A stretch of 9,322 nucleotides of DNA from CANHEE01 sp043777755 (GCA_043777755.1 JAYWHK010000166.1:1-9322); one strand, 5' to 3'; shown: positions 1-6,500, counted from the stretch's first letter. Numbers and translations: made by a program. Notes: generated from the sequence alone by a model not told the origin.

Positions 1-28
1 CAATTTTTTATTTTTATAAAAATTATAA

Positions 29-304
29 AAAAATTATAAAATTTTAGTGTCAAAAAAAATTATGCCTAAAATTTCAAAAACTGGAACATCGAGTGTAAAA
101 CAAATTGACCAATTGAAAATTTTTAGCCGATGGGGAGAAATGGTTTATCAACAAGAAAATATTCCAAGTGACCGAAAAATTGGTTGGAATGGAACGCTTA
201 ACGGACAAAACTTAGACCCTGGTGTCTTCGTATTTATCGCAAAAGTTACTTTTATTGACGGTACAGAAGCCGTTTATAAAGGCGATATTACGTTGTTAAA
301 ATAA
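29..304 (+). pseudogene. T9SS type B sorting (CHU_C, gliding-motility-associated) C-terminal domain, 5'-truncated
   Basis: This is the 3' end of a secreted T9SS cargo gene. The 85 codons read from a GTG at 47 carry the hallmarks of the gliding-motility-associated C-terminal domain: IFSRWGEMVY (residues 25-34), GWNGT (46-50), PGVFVF (58-63) and a terminal GDITLLK. In the family this domain directs export through the type IX system and cell-surface attachment. The domain normally starts with a PNGDGxND-type motif about 20 residues further upstream; here that motif is absent. In its place is a stretch of only A and T (positions 2-46) with an in-frame stop at 26-28. The GTG is therefore unlikely to be a real start and no signal peptide is present. 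Either the gene is broken here or the left end of the window is a poor-quality or contig-end sequence. It lies 60 bases upstream of a PorP/SprF gene, the usual neighbour of such cargo. Confidence 0.75.
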
Positions 305-313
305 TTTCTAATT

Positions 314-348
314 AATTCAAACCTAAATTCTAAATTTGGGTTTGAATT
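314..348 (+). terminator. Hairpin between cargo gene and porP
   Basis: An inverted repeat with 16-bp arms (314-329 and 333-348, one G-U pair) and a 3-base loop. It starts 10 bases after the cargo stop codon and ends 16 bases before the PorP/SprF start. The run of T after it is short, so it may be an attenuator, an RNA-stability hairpin, or a weak terminator that leaves some read-through into porP. Confidence 0.5.
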
Positions 349-364
349 TCAAAATATTTATATC

Positions 365-1432
365 ATGCAAAGAAATAATTACCTTCTCATAGTATTTATA
401 TTATGTTTTACAAAAGTGAAAGCACAAGACATTCACTTGTCTCAATTTTATGCTGCACCTCTTGCGCTCAATCCTGCGCTAACGGGTTTGTTTCCTGACA
501 ATGATGTCCGTTTGATTGTCAATGCTCGCAATCAATGGCAACCTGTATTGGGAAGTGACGCTTATAATACAGCCAATTTTTCTACGGATTTTCGTCTTCC
601 AATAGGTTATAAAGACCAAATGGGTTTTGGATTAAACTTAACAGGCGATGAAGCAGGTTCAAGCAATTTTAAACAGACCATAGGAAAAATTTCATTTTCA
701 TATTTAAAATCCTTGGGTGGAAATCGTTATAAAACACATTATTTAGCTTTCGGAAGTGGTTTGGGGTTTAATCAACGAAGTGTCAGTAGTAATGAATTGC
801 GTCGTTTATCACAAATTGACGATAGAGGTATCTATAATTCAAGTATTCAAAGCAATGAAATGGGTGATTTGAACTCAAATTTTAAATTTTTTGATTTGAA
901 TATTGGTTTAATGTGGTACACTAATATGCCTAAATATTATAATTTTTACGCAGGATTTGCCATAGACCACCTTAATCGCCCTAATGTTTCTTTTTTAAAG
1001 TCAAACCCTACACGTATTCATTCTAAATGGACACTACATGGCGGCGGTGAAATCTTTTTAGCAGACAAACGTTGGGCATTACTTCCCAATGCTATTGCCA
1101 TGAAACAAGGTGCCTCTTTTGAGTTAAACCTTGGAACAGCGCTTCGACATACGTTTTCTATTAAAGGTTTTGACGAATACAAAGCCATTCAAGCAGGTGC
1201 TTGGTTGCGTTTAAGTCAAAAAGTTAGTATGACGGAGAAGCGTAGTGTTTTGGCAGATGCCATAATTCTATATACTCGTTTTGACTATGCCGATTGGTCA
1301 ATCGGATTTAGTTATGATGCCAATATTTCAAGTCTTCGCCGTGCCAATGCTATGAATGGAACATTTGAACTTTCCATAGCACGAACTTTTGGGAAGGGTT
1401 GGAATACAGTAGTGTCATGTCCTCGGTTTTAA
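365..1432 (+). CDS. PorP/SprF family type IX secretion system membrane protein
   Basis: This is an outer-membrane protein of the PorP/SprF family (355 aa), which in Bacteroidota associates with the T9SS and is typically encoded beside cargo carrying type B sorting domains. Residues 1-20 form a signal peptide ending KVKA, followed by QD at the mature N-terminus. The family signature LSQFYAAPLALNPALTG follows at once (about residues 25-41). The C-terminal part has the characteristic SYDANISSLRR motif inside residues 312-338 and alternating aromatic beta-strand segments consistent with a barrel. Length is normal for the family, so the gene looks complete. The ATG at 365 is preceded by an AT-rich leader with no Shine-Dalgarno sequence, as is common in this phylum. 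The neighbouring cargo gene supports a cargo/partner pair. Which family member it is (SprF-like or PorP-like) cannot be decided from sequence alone. Confidence 0.9.
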   Translation: MQRNNYLLIVFILCFTKVKAQDIHLSQFYAAPLALNPALTGLFPDNDVRLIVNARNQWQPVLGSDAYNTANFSTDFRLPIGYKDQMGFGLNLTGDEAGSSNFKQTIGKISFSYLKSLGGNRYKTHYLAFGSGLGFNQRSVSSNELRRLSQIDDRGIYNSSIQSNEMGDLNSNFKFFDLNIGLMWYTNMPKYYNFYAGFAIDHLNRPNVSFLKSNPTRIHSKWTLHGGGEIFLADKRWALLPNAIAMKQGASFELNLGTALRHTFSIKGFDEYKAIQAGAWLRLSQKVSMTEKRSVLADAIILYTRFDYADWSIGFSYDANISSLRRANAMNGTFELSIARTFGKGWNTVVSCPRF

Positions 1433-1583
1433 TGAGTGTTTTGAGTAAATAATATTCAATTTTTATGCAATGCACTGATAATCAACATTTTATATCATTG
1501 TTTCTTTTTCGCATCGGCAAAGATAAACGATATTTATAAGCCGAACAACCCGAAACTTGCGGAGTGGAATATTATCAAAAAAG
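1433..1583. other. Spacer downstream of porP
   Basis: No convincing gene is seen. The stretch holds the motif GATAATCAACATTTTAT (1477-1493), which recurs with one mismatch at 2339-2355 on the other side of the GIN lipoprotein gene. A reading frame continues from about 1500 on the plus strand into the antisense of the lipoprotein gene, but it has no start codon and no recognisable motif. Confidence 0.4.
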
Positions 1584-1619
1584 AAAATGCTCATTGGAAC
1601 AGACCAATGAGCATTTTTT
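1584..1619. terminator. Bidirectional Rho-independent terminator
   Basis: A perfect 14-bp stem (1584-1597 with 1604-1617) and a 6-base loop, followed by T on the plus strand and preceded by an A run (from 1577) that gives a U tract on the minus strand. It sits between two converging genes, the PorP/SprF gene on the plus strand and the GIN-domain gene on the minus strand (18 bases from its stop), and should terminate both. Confidence 0.9.
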
Positions 1620-1636
1620 ACGCTATTGCTAAAAAA

Positions 1637-2059
1637 CTATTTCTTAATGACTTTCCCCGAACCCGTAACAGTTGTATCCAAGTCAGGTGTTCCGAAGTAG
1701 ACAATATTTCCACTACCACTCAATACCGTTTTTGTAATATTTTCGGGAGTTGTGATGAATACTTTTGCTTTTGAATTTGAAATTATAGTATTGTCTTTTG
1801 TTCTGATAATCAGTTTATTGCCTGATACTTCGACAATCAAAAATTCCAATAGATTTTCAAAATCAGCTACTTCTACTTTTTGTGTTGTGCCTTTGATAAA
1901 TTCCACATTGGCAGAATTTCGCATTTCGACTTCTGTAAATGCAGCAACGCTACGGGTTTCTCTGACTTCGTCACCCGAACCAGTTTCTTTTTCACAAGAC
2001 ATAAAACCAACTGCTATGAATAGCATGAAAAAAGCCAAATTTTTGATGTTGTTACGCAT
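1637..2059 (-). CDS. Short GIN-domain (DUF2807) putative surface lipoprotein
   Basis: The 140-aa product starts at the ATG at 2059; a TTG 42 bases upstream would put 14 residues ahead of the signal sequence and is unlikely. Residues 1-21 are a lipoprotein signal with lipidation at Cys22 (FMSC), followed by the acidic/basic stretch EKE, compatible with outer-membrane or surface placement. The remainder resembles the GIN domain: VAAFTEVEMRNSANVEF, then KVFITTPENITKTVLSGSG, then the characteristic ending DTTVTGSGKVIKK. Family members usually carry a longer right-handed beta-helix built from several SGSG turns. Here only two such turns remain, so the helix is a minimal version, either an ancestral short form or one shortened by internal deletion. 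The domain is named as a putative adhesin head but its exact role is unknown. Three phased 8-bp boxes lie 93-142 bases upstream of the start. Confidence 0.8.
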   Translation of the reverse strand: MRNNIKNLAFFMLFIAVGFMSCEKETGSGDEVRETRSVAAFTEVEMRNSANVEFIKGTTQKVEVADFENLLEFLIVEVSGNKLIIRTKDNTIISNSKAKVFITTPENITKTVLSGSGNIVYFGTPDLDTTVTGSGKVIKK

Positions 2060-2130
2060 ACTTTTATATTTTAAATGATTTAAAATTGATGTTAATTTCA
2101 AGATAAAGACCGCTATAAATTATTATTCGT

Positions 2131-2155
2131 TGTCTGATTTTGCTAAAATCGGACG
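2131..2155. repeat. Inverted repeat in lipoprotein gene upstream region
   Basis: Arms of 11 bases (2131-2141 and 2145-2155, including G-U pairs) surround a 3-base centre; the core is GATTTT-GCT-AAAATC. It abuts the first of the three GACGAAAA boxes, so it may be part of the same regulatory region or a leader hairpin. Confidence 0.4.
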
Positions 2156-2201
2156 AAAAGCTATTTTTGAATGACGAAAACCTTGAAAATCGTGACGAAA
2201 A
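2152..2201 (-). promoter_or_regulatory. Three direct-repeat boxes at exact 21-bp spacing (candidate operator)
   Basis: GACGAAAA occurs at 2152-2159, 2173-2180 and 2194-2201; read toward the gene this is TTTTCGTC. The start-to-start distance is exactly 21 bp twice, two turns of B-DNA, so all three boxes face the same side of the helix. Only the box, not the spacer, is conserved, which argues for protein-binding sites rather than a simple tandem duplication. A 21-bp period matches the geometry known for LytTR/AgrA-type regulators (9-bp direct repeats about 12 bp apart), though the box itself is not a good match to the classical LytTR consensus. The likely target is the GIN lipoprotein gene whose start is at 2059. 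Confidence 0.6.
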
Positions 2202-2412
2202 ACTATTGGTTTGTTCAACTTTTTTACCTAATTTTACAACTTTATTTTATTTTTAACATAAAAACTATAATGCTACGTTGGTAAGTCCCTCCTTTGGACA
2301 TAGGCGTAAGGGCGTTTTGTTTTAATGCGTAAAATATTGATTATCAACATTTTATTTTTCACAAAATTACATTTTTCACCTAACTCGGAGGATGGTTAGT
2401 TATTTTTGATGA
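2202..2412. other. Spacer between operator array and IS4 remnant
   Basis: AT-rich, without a supported gene. It holds a GC-richer patch near 2270-2320 with the fragment TAAGTCCCTCCTTTGG, similar in type to the repeat-like sequence at 6480-6500, and the second copy (2339-2355) of the GATWATCAACATTTTAT motif found at 1477. The 2371-2400 part (CCTAAC ... GGTTAG) could be the worn end of an insertion sequence, but no terminal inverted repeat can be confirmed. Confidence 0.35.
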
Positions 2413-2942
2413 TTAAATAATTTTATTTCTCATATTAACTCTATCTTTTCTTGTTTCATAAGTGGCGTGAGCCGCAAACTGTTTAATAAAAGGTTCGAGT
2501 TCGTCGAGTTTTTTGATATTGATAATTTCAGCCCCAAGAGAATTGATGACACTCATAAATTTCATAGGACTGATTAATTTATTGTATTGGAGCTGCACTT
2601 GTGCATCAATGTATACAAATAAATGGGTAAAAGAATAGGTTATTTTTATGAGTAAAAGTACAATCGTTATGACGGCTCGGTAATAAGACATTCCTTTGAC
2701 GTTGAGTACTTTTTTAAAGTTAAAATTACTTTTCCAAGTTTTGAAAATAATTTCAATAAACCATCGAAGTTGATAAAACAAGCATATTTCATCTACGTTG
2801 AGTTGTTCTACGCTTACATTGGTAATGAAAATCTCCCATTTTAACAGCTCGTAATACTCTTTTGAATGTGATTTACCTGGTTTTAGTTCTTTTTTTGCTT
2901 TTGCAATTCGTTGATCCGCCATCGGTTTAGGTAATTTTTGAT
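2413..2942 (-). pseudogene. IS4-type transposase, C-terminal fragment
   Basis: A DDE transposase remnant of the IS4 group. From the ATG at 2922 there are 169 codons, and the frame stays open a few codons further upstream (KLPKP), so that ATG is internal to the original gene. The diagnostic Y-(2)-R-(3)-E-(6)-K signature is intact as YQLRWFIEIIFKTWK (about residues 50-64), which contains the catalytic glutamate. The preceding WEIFITN strand is also typical. The N-terminal half, with the two catalytic aspartates, is absent, so the protein cannot be an active transposase. Upstream it runs directly into an IS30 remnant in the same orientation, so the break is an IS-IS junction and not simple decay of one element. 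Confidence 0.8.
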
Positions 2943-2957
2943 TGCCTTACCAAACCG
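2923..2957. repeat. Inverted repeat at the IS30/IS4 junction
   Basis: CGGTTTAGGTAA (2923-2934) faces TTACCAAACCG (2947-2957), pairing over 11 bases with one bulge. The 12-base loop contains the point where IS30 homology (ending LVRQ) gives way to IS4 homology. It may mark the recombination site or be chance. Confidence 0.4.
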
Positions 2958-3307
2958 TTCAAATTTTCGTTTGCACCACGCTCCCAACTATGGTAAGGTT
3001 GTGCAAAATAGTAGTCAATTTCTAAGGCAGTTGCAATATTTTATGTCGAGCAAATTCTTTTCCATTATCGGACGTTATGGTGTTCAAAAAGAGCTTCCAA
3101 TCTTGTAGCATTTCTATTACCGCCGCTTCTACCAAAACAGCTTCTTTACGCTCGATATTTCCCACTCCTCCGGTCACGGTTGCGACTAATCTCTCTACTG
3201 ATTACAGATTTATTCCTGCCCATTAATAAGGCTATTTCACTTGTTGAAATCTCATCTTGCAAATACGATTCTATAGCGTATCTTTGCGTCAAGGTTAGGT
3301 GTCCCAT
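2943..3307 (-). pseudogene. IS30-type transposase remnant, internally deleted and frameshifted
   Basis: Three pieces of one IS30-family transposase can be read. First, from the ATG at 3307: 53 codons with the N-terminal helix-turn-helix (LTLTQRYAIESYL, then STSEIALLMGRNKSVISREI), ending at a stop at 3146-3148. Second, in another frame from 3150: KEAVLVEAAVIEML and then TSDNGKEFA (3049-3075), which holds the second catalytic aspartate. Third, after a frameshift near 3036-3042: ALEIDYYFAQPYHSWER and GANENLNGLVRQ. The region between pieces one and two, which should carry the first catalytic aspartate, is deleted, and the C-terminus after LVRQ is replaced by IS4 sequence. A full-length relative would be about 300 residues or more. 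Clearly non-functional. Confidence 0.85.
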
Positions 3308-3887
3308 AGTTTGCAATTTTTGGTAGAGGAGCAAGTTAGTACATTTTTTCCATTCAGCATAGGGGAAAAGATTTTTCTTTTCTCCTTACTGTTAAAAATG
3401 TTCTCCCTCCTATTTTTTTACCACCGTTGCATTTATTACTTAAATCTAAGTTAATTTTAAAATTAAAAATCATTTTTATTTAATTGTAAAAAATAAAATT
3501 CTTAATTGTAAATTTTTTTTGACAAAAATAAGAATAAAATTTGTTTTTATAATGAACTAAACGCAATTCATTTTTGTTTATAAAGTATAGATATTTGAAA
3601 ATAATGAGTAAGGCTTGCAGCGTTTTGACAGTTTAGGTTGTCTTTATATAAAGATTGATTATTTCAGTTAAAATACTTAGTCCTGACCGAACATCAAATG
3701 TCTAAATTAGGCTGTTTTCAAAGTTTGCTATTGTTTGTTATTGTTGTATTGTTTTGGTTTTCAATTAGTTAGAACTATTTCAAACAACCCCAAACATTAA
3801 ATAACTAAAAAAAACAGTGTACTAAAAGCTAATTTGTCTGATTTTATTGAAAAAATAGCAATATATTAGAAATTTAACTAAAAAAAC
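3308..3887. other. AT-rich gene-free spacer
   Basis: About 580 bases with no supported gene. It contains a perfect 14-bp palindrome TCTTTATATAAAGA (3641-3654), a direct repeat TTAATTGTAAA at 3480-3490 and 3502-3512, three ATTGTT hexamers around 3730-3760, and the 18-mer AGAATAAAATTTGTTTTT (3531-3548), which recurs at 6695-6712 upstream of the desaturase gene. The part next to 3308 may include the worn outer end of the IS30 element, but no inverted repeat can be matched. Confidence 0.4.
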
Positions 3888-3918
3888 TTGCTTTTTTCAA
3901 AAAAACAACATAACTTTA
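3888..3918 (+). promoter_or_regulatory. Candidate Bacteroidota-type promoter
   Basis: TTG at 3888-3890 and TAACTTTA at 3911-3918 (one mismatch to TAnnTTTG) are separated by 20 bases, within the usual 19-21 spacing for the -33/-7 elements of this phylum. Transcription would start near 3925, giving a leader of about 30 bases. Confidence 0.5.
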
Positions 3919-3941
3919 TACCATATTTTACAAATAAAATA

Positions 3942-3950
3942 AAAGGAGGT
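3942..3950 (+). promoter_or_regulatory. Strong Shine-Dalgarno sequence
   Basis: AAAGGAGGT lies 5 bases before the ATG at 3956, a full anti-SD match. It fixes the start of the following gene and stands out because none of the other genes in this window has a recognisable Shine-Dalgarno sequence. Confidence 0.8.
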
Positions 3951-3955
3951 CAATT

Positions 3956-4399
3956 ATGAAAACGTACACCTTTTTGAGTTTTTTCGGAATTATCTTAATG
4001 TTCGTTCCGATACTTAACGCCCAAAGCAACATCGAAAAAACGCTTAGTAAATCTTTTAATTTACAAGGCAAACAACAACTCCGCATCGAAATGAGCAATG
4101 TCGAAATCCGCACTTGGAATGAGCCGATTGCCCGTATCGAAATGACGATTGCCTGTGAGAATGTCAGTGAAGCAATGTTTAAATCACTCATTACCGCAGG
4201 TCGTTACAATGTAATCAGCAATGCTGAAAATGACAAAATTGTTTTTACCGCACCAGCCATGCAAAAAACAGTAAAACTAAATGGACAAGAGTTAAAAGAA
4301 ACCGTGAAGTATATTTTGAATGTACCGAAAGATGCCAATGTTGAGAATATCGGCAGCGTCGCAAAGGTTAATACAAAGTTAAATAACAGCGTTCAATAG
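3956..4399 (+). CDS. Small secreted DUF4097-like (putative adhesin-type) protein
   Basis: A 147-aa protein with a signal peptide (residues 1-22, ending PILNA, then QS). The mature part, KSFNLQGKQQLRIEMSNVEI followed by RTWNEPIARIEMTIACE (about residues 32-68), resembles the first strands of Bacteroidota DUF4097 proteins, in which 'structured self' and 'RTW' strands alternate. YILNVPKDANVENI (about residues 118-131) resembles the later family motif for polypeptides with PK-based turns. DUF4097 proteins are usually longer, with a beta-helical second half, so this one is short. No Cys lipobox is present; it should be periplasmic or exported. It is framed by its own promoter and a strong terminator and so is probably monocistronic. 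Family assignment is by pattern only; a role cannot be given. Confidence 0.7.
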   Translation: MKTYTFLSFFGIILMFVPILNAQSNIEKTLSKSFNLQGKQQLRIEMSNVEIRTWNEPIARIEMTIACENVSEAMFKSLITAGRYNVISNAENDKIVFTAPAMQKTVKLNGQELKETVKYILNVPKDANVENIGSVAKVNTKLNNSVQ

Positions 4400-4418
4400 T
4401 CTTTTAGCTGACTTTTTT

Positions 4419-4455
4419 AAAAAGCCTCGTTGGAAATTTTCAACGAGGCTTTTTT
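4419..4455 (+). terminator. Rho-independent terminator
   Basis: A perfect 14-bp stem (4419-4432 with 4441-4454) around an 8-base loop, preceded by A and ending in a T run. It begins 20 bases after the stop of the DUF4097-like gene. Confidence 0.9.
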
Positions 4456-4471
4456 GATTCAATTATTTTTG

Positions 4472-4479
4472 TATCTTTG
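4472..4479 (+). promoter_or_regulatory. Candidate -7 promoter element of the WD40-like gene
   Basis: TATCTTTG matches the TAnnTTTG consensus exactly and is followed by CG. The nearest upstream TTG (4454-4456) lies 15 bases away, closer than the usual spacing and inside the preceding terminator's T run, so the -33 element is doubtful. It would give an untranslated leader of about 165 bases. Confidence 0.45.
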
Positions 4480-4650
4480 CGTGAGATTTAATCTTATTCC
4501 TATCCAAAGAAACCATTCCCAAAAAAGATTAAAAATTAGTATTAATAAAAAACTGCTTAAAATGCTCGTTTTGTTGCATTTTCATGTTAGATTTATATGT
4601 ATAAAACCATCATGTTCTTAAATTTAAACTACACAAACTTGTTGTATTCT

Positions 4651-6195
4651 ATGAATAAGATAAATTCTTTCAAACTATTTCTATCTCAAATTTACTTTTT
4701 TGCTTTGGCAACGGCTGCGTTTGCTCAAACCGATGTCGTTTCCTACCAACAATCGGACAATAGTAAAATTCGTTCTGTTATTTTCAGCGAGGACTCTAAG
4801 TTTTTGGCAGTCAAAAGCGGAGATCAACCTATCATGAACAAAGGGATTCTGACTTCTCCTTGTATTACGATTTGGGACTTGGAAACAGGCAAAAAAGCAA
4901 TGAATTTAGTCGATAAAGAGTTGATTCGTGCAAGTTGTTTTTCACAAGATGGAAAATTTTTGGCGGTACGTGAGCGCAACAACATCAATATTCTGGAAAT
5001 CAAATCGCAACGTGTTGTGAGTGTGATTAAATTTTCTGATAAAAAAACGGATTTTGCTCGCCCAATTGCTTTCACAGCGGACAACCGTAGCATCATCATA
5101 GAAAATGGCGTTCAATCTTCTTTGTACAATGTTGAAACGGGTCAATATGAGCGTGATTTTTATACAAAAGGTTTGAATCCTTCAAAAAGTACAGATGATC
5201 GTTATATGATTAAGGCATTTGTGGACAACTTTTGTTTGTATGATTTTGAAACAGCAAAGGAAATTCACACTTTCTATTGTGGTAGCAACGACAAAAAAGC
5301 GCAAGAAGAATTAAAAACTGTTTTCTTTTCTCCAAACAACCGTTTTGTATTGACTTTGAGCAACCGAAAAGTGCGTTTTTGGGATTTGGTAACGTACAAA
5401 GTAGTTCAGAATTTCGACCTTACTGCAACAGATGCAGTATATGGTTTCAGCCCTGATAGCCGTTACATTGTAGGCGGAAATGATACCTTAAAGTTGTGGG
5501 ATATTGCAACAGGTCGCCAAATCGCAACACCGATTATGAGTGGCAGCAAAGATTTTCCAATTACCGCAGCGGCGTTCAGCCCAGATGGAAAATACTTGAC
5601 GGCAGGTGATTCTCGTGGTTCAGCGAATCTTTGGTATTTTAGCTACGACAATGTTTCTTCTTCTTATTATGATGCTTTGATTCGTTCAGAATTGAAACAA
5701 TTAGCTCCAAAAGGAGAATTTGAAAAAACAAACGAATACAACGCTCGTTTCCAAAAACAATCGAAAATAATTCGTGAAAAATATTTAGAAAAATACATGG
5801 AAGAAGTCGTCAATGTTCCAGCTTATTTGGATCAAATCGACGCACAAGTTGCCATTGAACAAGAGCAACACCGCCGTCGTATTGCAGAATCTTTGTCGGT
5901 GGTTTCTTTCAAAATTGAATCTGTAAGTGCTTACAATGCTGATAAAGAAACCTTTACAGTAAAAATTAGCAACGAAATTGAGCGTTTTTCTCAGCAAATG
6001 ACCATCAAAGTTCCTCGTCGTGACAATCCTTCTTGTTTCAAACAAAATTATAAGGATTTGACAATTTACGGTGTAAAACAATTGACCGAAGACGAAAAAG
6101 CATTTGATTTTTTCAACATCAAGATAAAATCTTCTTGCCCAGGTAAAGAGGTTGAATATCCATTTGGTGTTCAGAAAAGACCGTTGTATGATTAG
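4651..6195 (+). CDS. Secreted WD40-like seven-repeat beta-propeller protein
   Basis: A 514-aa protein from the ATG at 4651, chosen over an in-frame ATG at 4597 because a clean signal peptide (residues 1-25, ending AAFA, then Q) begins here. Seven WD40-like units are visible near residues 41-77, 92-118, 136-164, 176-201, 222-248, 262-286 and 304-330. Each has a FSPDGKYL-type turn, and the best conserved have a terminal strand such as RFWDL, KLWDI and TIWDL. Seven units make one complete propeller. After it come PKGEFEKTNEYNARFQ (353-368), a motif that recurs in other Bacteroidota envelope proteins, a charged helical region to about 412, and a beta-rich tail with two cysteines (C462, C496). Propellers of this kind are usually binding scaffolds; no catalytic motif is seen and no partner is encoded next to it. 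The gene is flanked by terminators on both sides. Confidence 0.8.
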   Translation: MNKINSFKLFLSQIYFFALATAAFAQTDVVSYQQSDNSKIRSVIFSEDSKFLAVKSGDQPIMNKGILTSPCITIWDLETGKKAMNLVDKELIRASCFSQDGKFLAVRERNNINILEIKSQRVVSVIKFSDKKTDFARPIAFTADNRSIIIENGVQSSLYNVETGQYERDFYTKGLNPSKSTDDRYMIKAFVDNFCLYDFETAKEIHTFYCGSNDKKAQEELKTVFFSPNNRFVLTLSNRKVRFWDLVTYKVVQNFDLTATDAVYGFSPDSRYIVGGNDTLKLWDIATGRQIATPIMSGSKDFPITAAAFSPDGKYLTAGDSRGSANLWYFSYDNVSSSYYDALIRSELKQLAPKGEFEKTNEYNARFQKQSKIIREKYLEKYMEEVVNVPAYLDQIDAQVAIEQEQHRRRIAESLSVVSFKIESVSAYNADKETFTVKISNEIERFSQQMTIKVPRRDNPSCFKQNYKDLTIYGVKQLTEDEKAFDFFNIKIKSSCPGKEVEYPFGVQKRPLYD

Positions 6196-6199
6196 TCCT

Positions 6200-6487
6200 C
6201 CTAAATCCCAATGTCATTAAGCTAAGGTTTTTTGATTTTAAATGCTTTGCTCAACAACCTAAATTTACTTTCTGATGCCCTTACCCTAAAGGGAACTCAG
6301 ACAAAAAAAGTAAATTTTCCAATTTCTATGCAATAAAACGATTGTTTTTTATTGCTGAAAACAAATAAAACAATACATTTAAGAGTCATTCCCTTTAGGG
6401 TGAGGGCATAAGAAAGTGCTTGTTCAAGTCTTTTGCGAAGTAACACATTTTTAAAATCCTTAACTTAATGACATTGCCCTAAATCCC
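6200..6487. mobile_element. MITE-like imperfect palindrome with flanking direct repeats
   Basis: The outer block CAATGTCATTAAGCTAAGG (6209-6227) pairs with 6458-6476 with one mismatch. An inner block of 29 bases (6267-6295) pairs with 6389-6417 with two mismatches; it includes CCCTAAAGGGAA. A central hairpin has 9-bp arms (6330-6338 and 6347-6355). The direct repeat CCTAAATCCC lies immediately outside at 6200-6209 and 6478-6487, resembling a 9-10 bp target-site duplication. The element itself (about 6210-6477, 268 bp) encodes nothing. It sits between the WD40-like gene stop and the terminator at 6518, as if inserted into the 3' untranslated region. Confidence 0.6.
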
Positions 6488-6500
6488 TCCCAAGGAGGGA
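6484..6500. repeat. Short perfect hairpin
   Basis: TCCCTCC-CAA-GGAGGGA, a 7-bp stem with a 3-base loop, followed by CTTTT. It may act as a weak terminator or belong to a dispersed repeat; a similar TCCCTCCTTTGG fragment occurs near 2286. Confidence 0.45.

Noticed and set aside
1752..2078. Plus-strand open frame of 108 codons
   Set aside because: It is the exact antisense of the GIN lipoprotein gene, which has a lipobox and family motifs; this frame has none.
3335..3600. Terminal inverted repeats for the IS30 or IS4 remnants
   Set aside because: I could not match any pair of ends flanking the remnants, so no complete element was called.
3928..4191. Minus-strand open frame of 87 codons
   Set aside because: Antisense to the DUF4097-like gene, which has a signal peptide, Shine-Dalgarno sequence and terminator.
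4430..4621. Plus-strand open frame of 63 codons
   Set aside because: It begins inside the terminator stem, has no motif, and covers the leader of the WD40-like gene.
4824..6081. Minus-strand open frames opposite the WD40-like gene (4824-5099, 4942-5145, 5785-6081)
   Set aside because: Antisense to a well-supported propeller gene, without start signals or recognisable motifs.
2155..6100. Further GACGAAAA boxes as additional operator sites
   Set aside because: The only other match noticed (near 6086) lies inside the WD40-like coding region and is not phased with another box.
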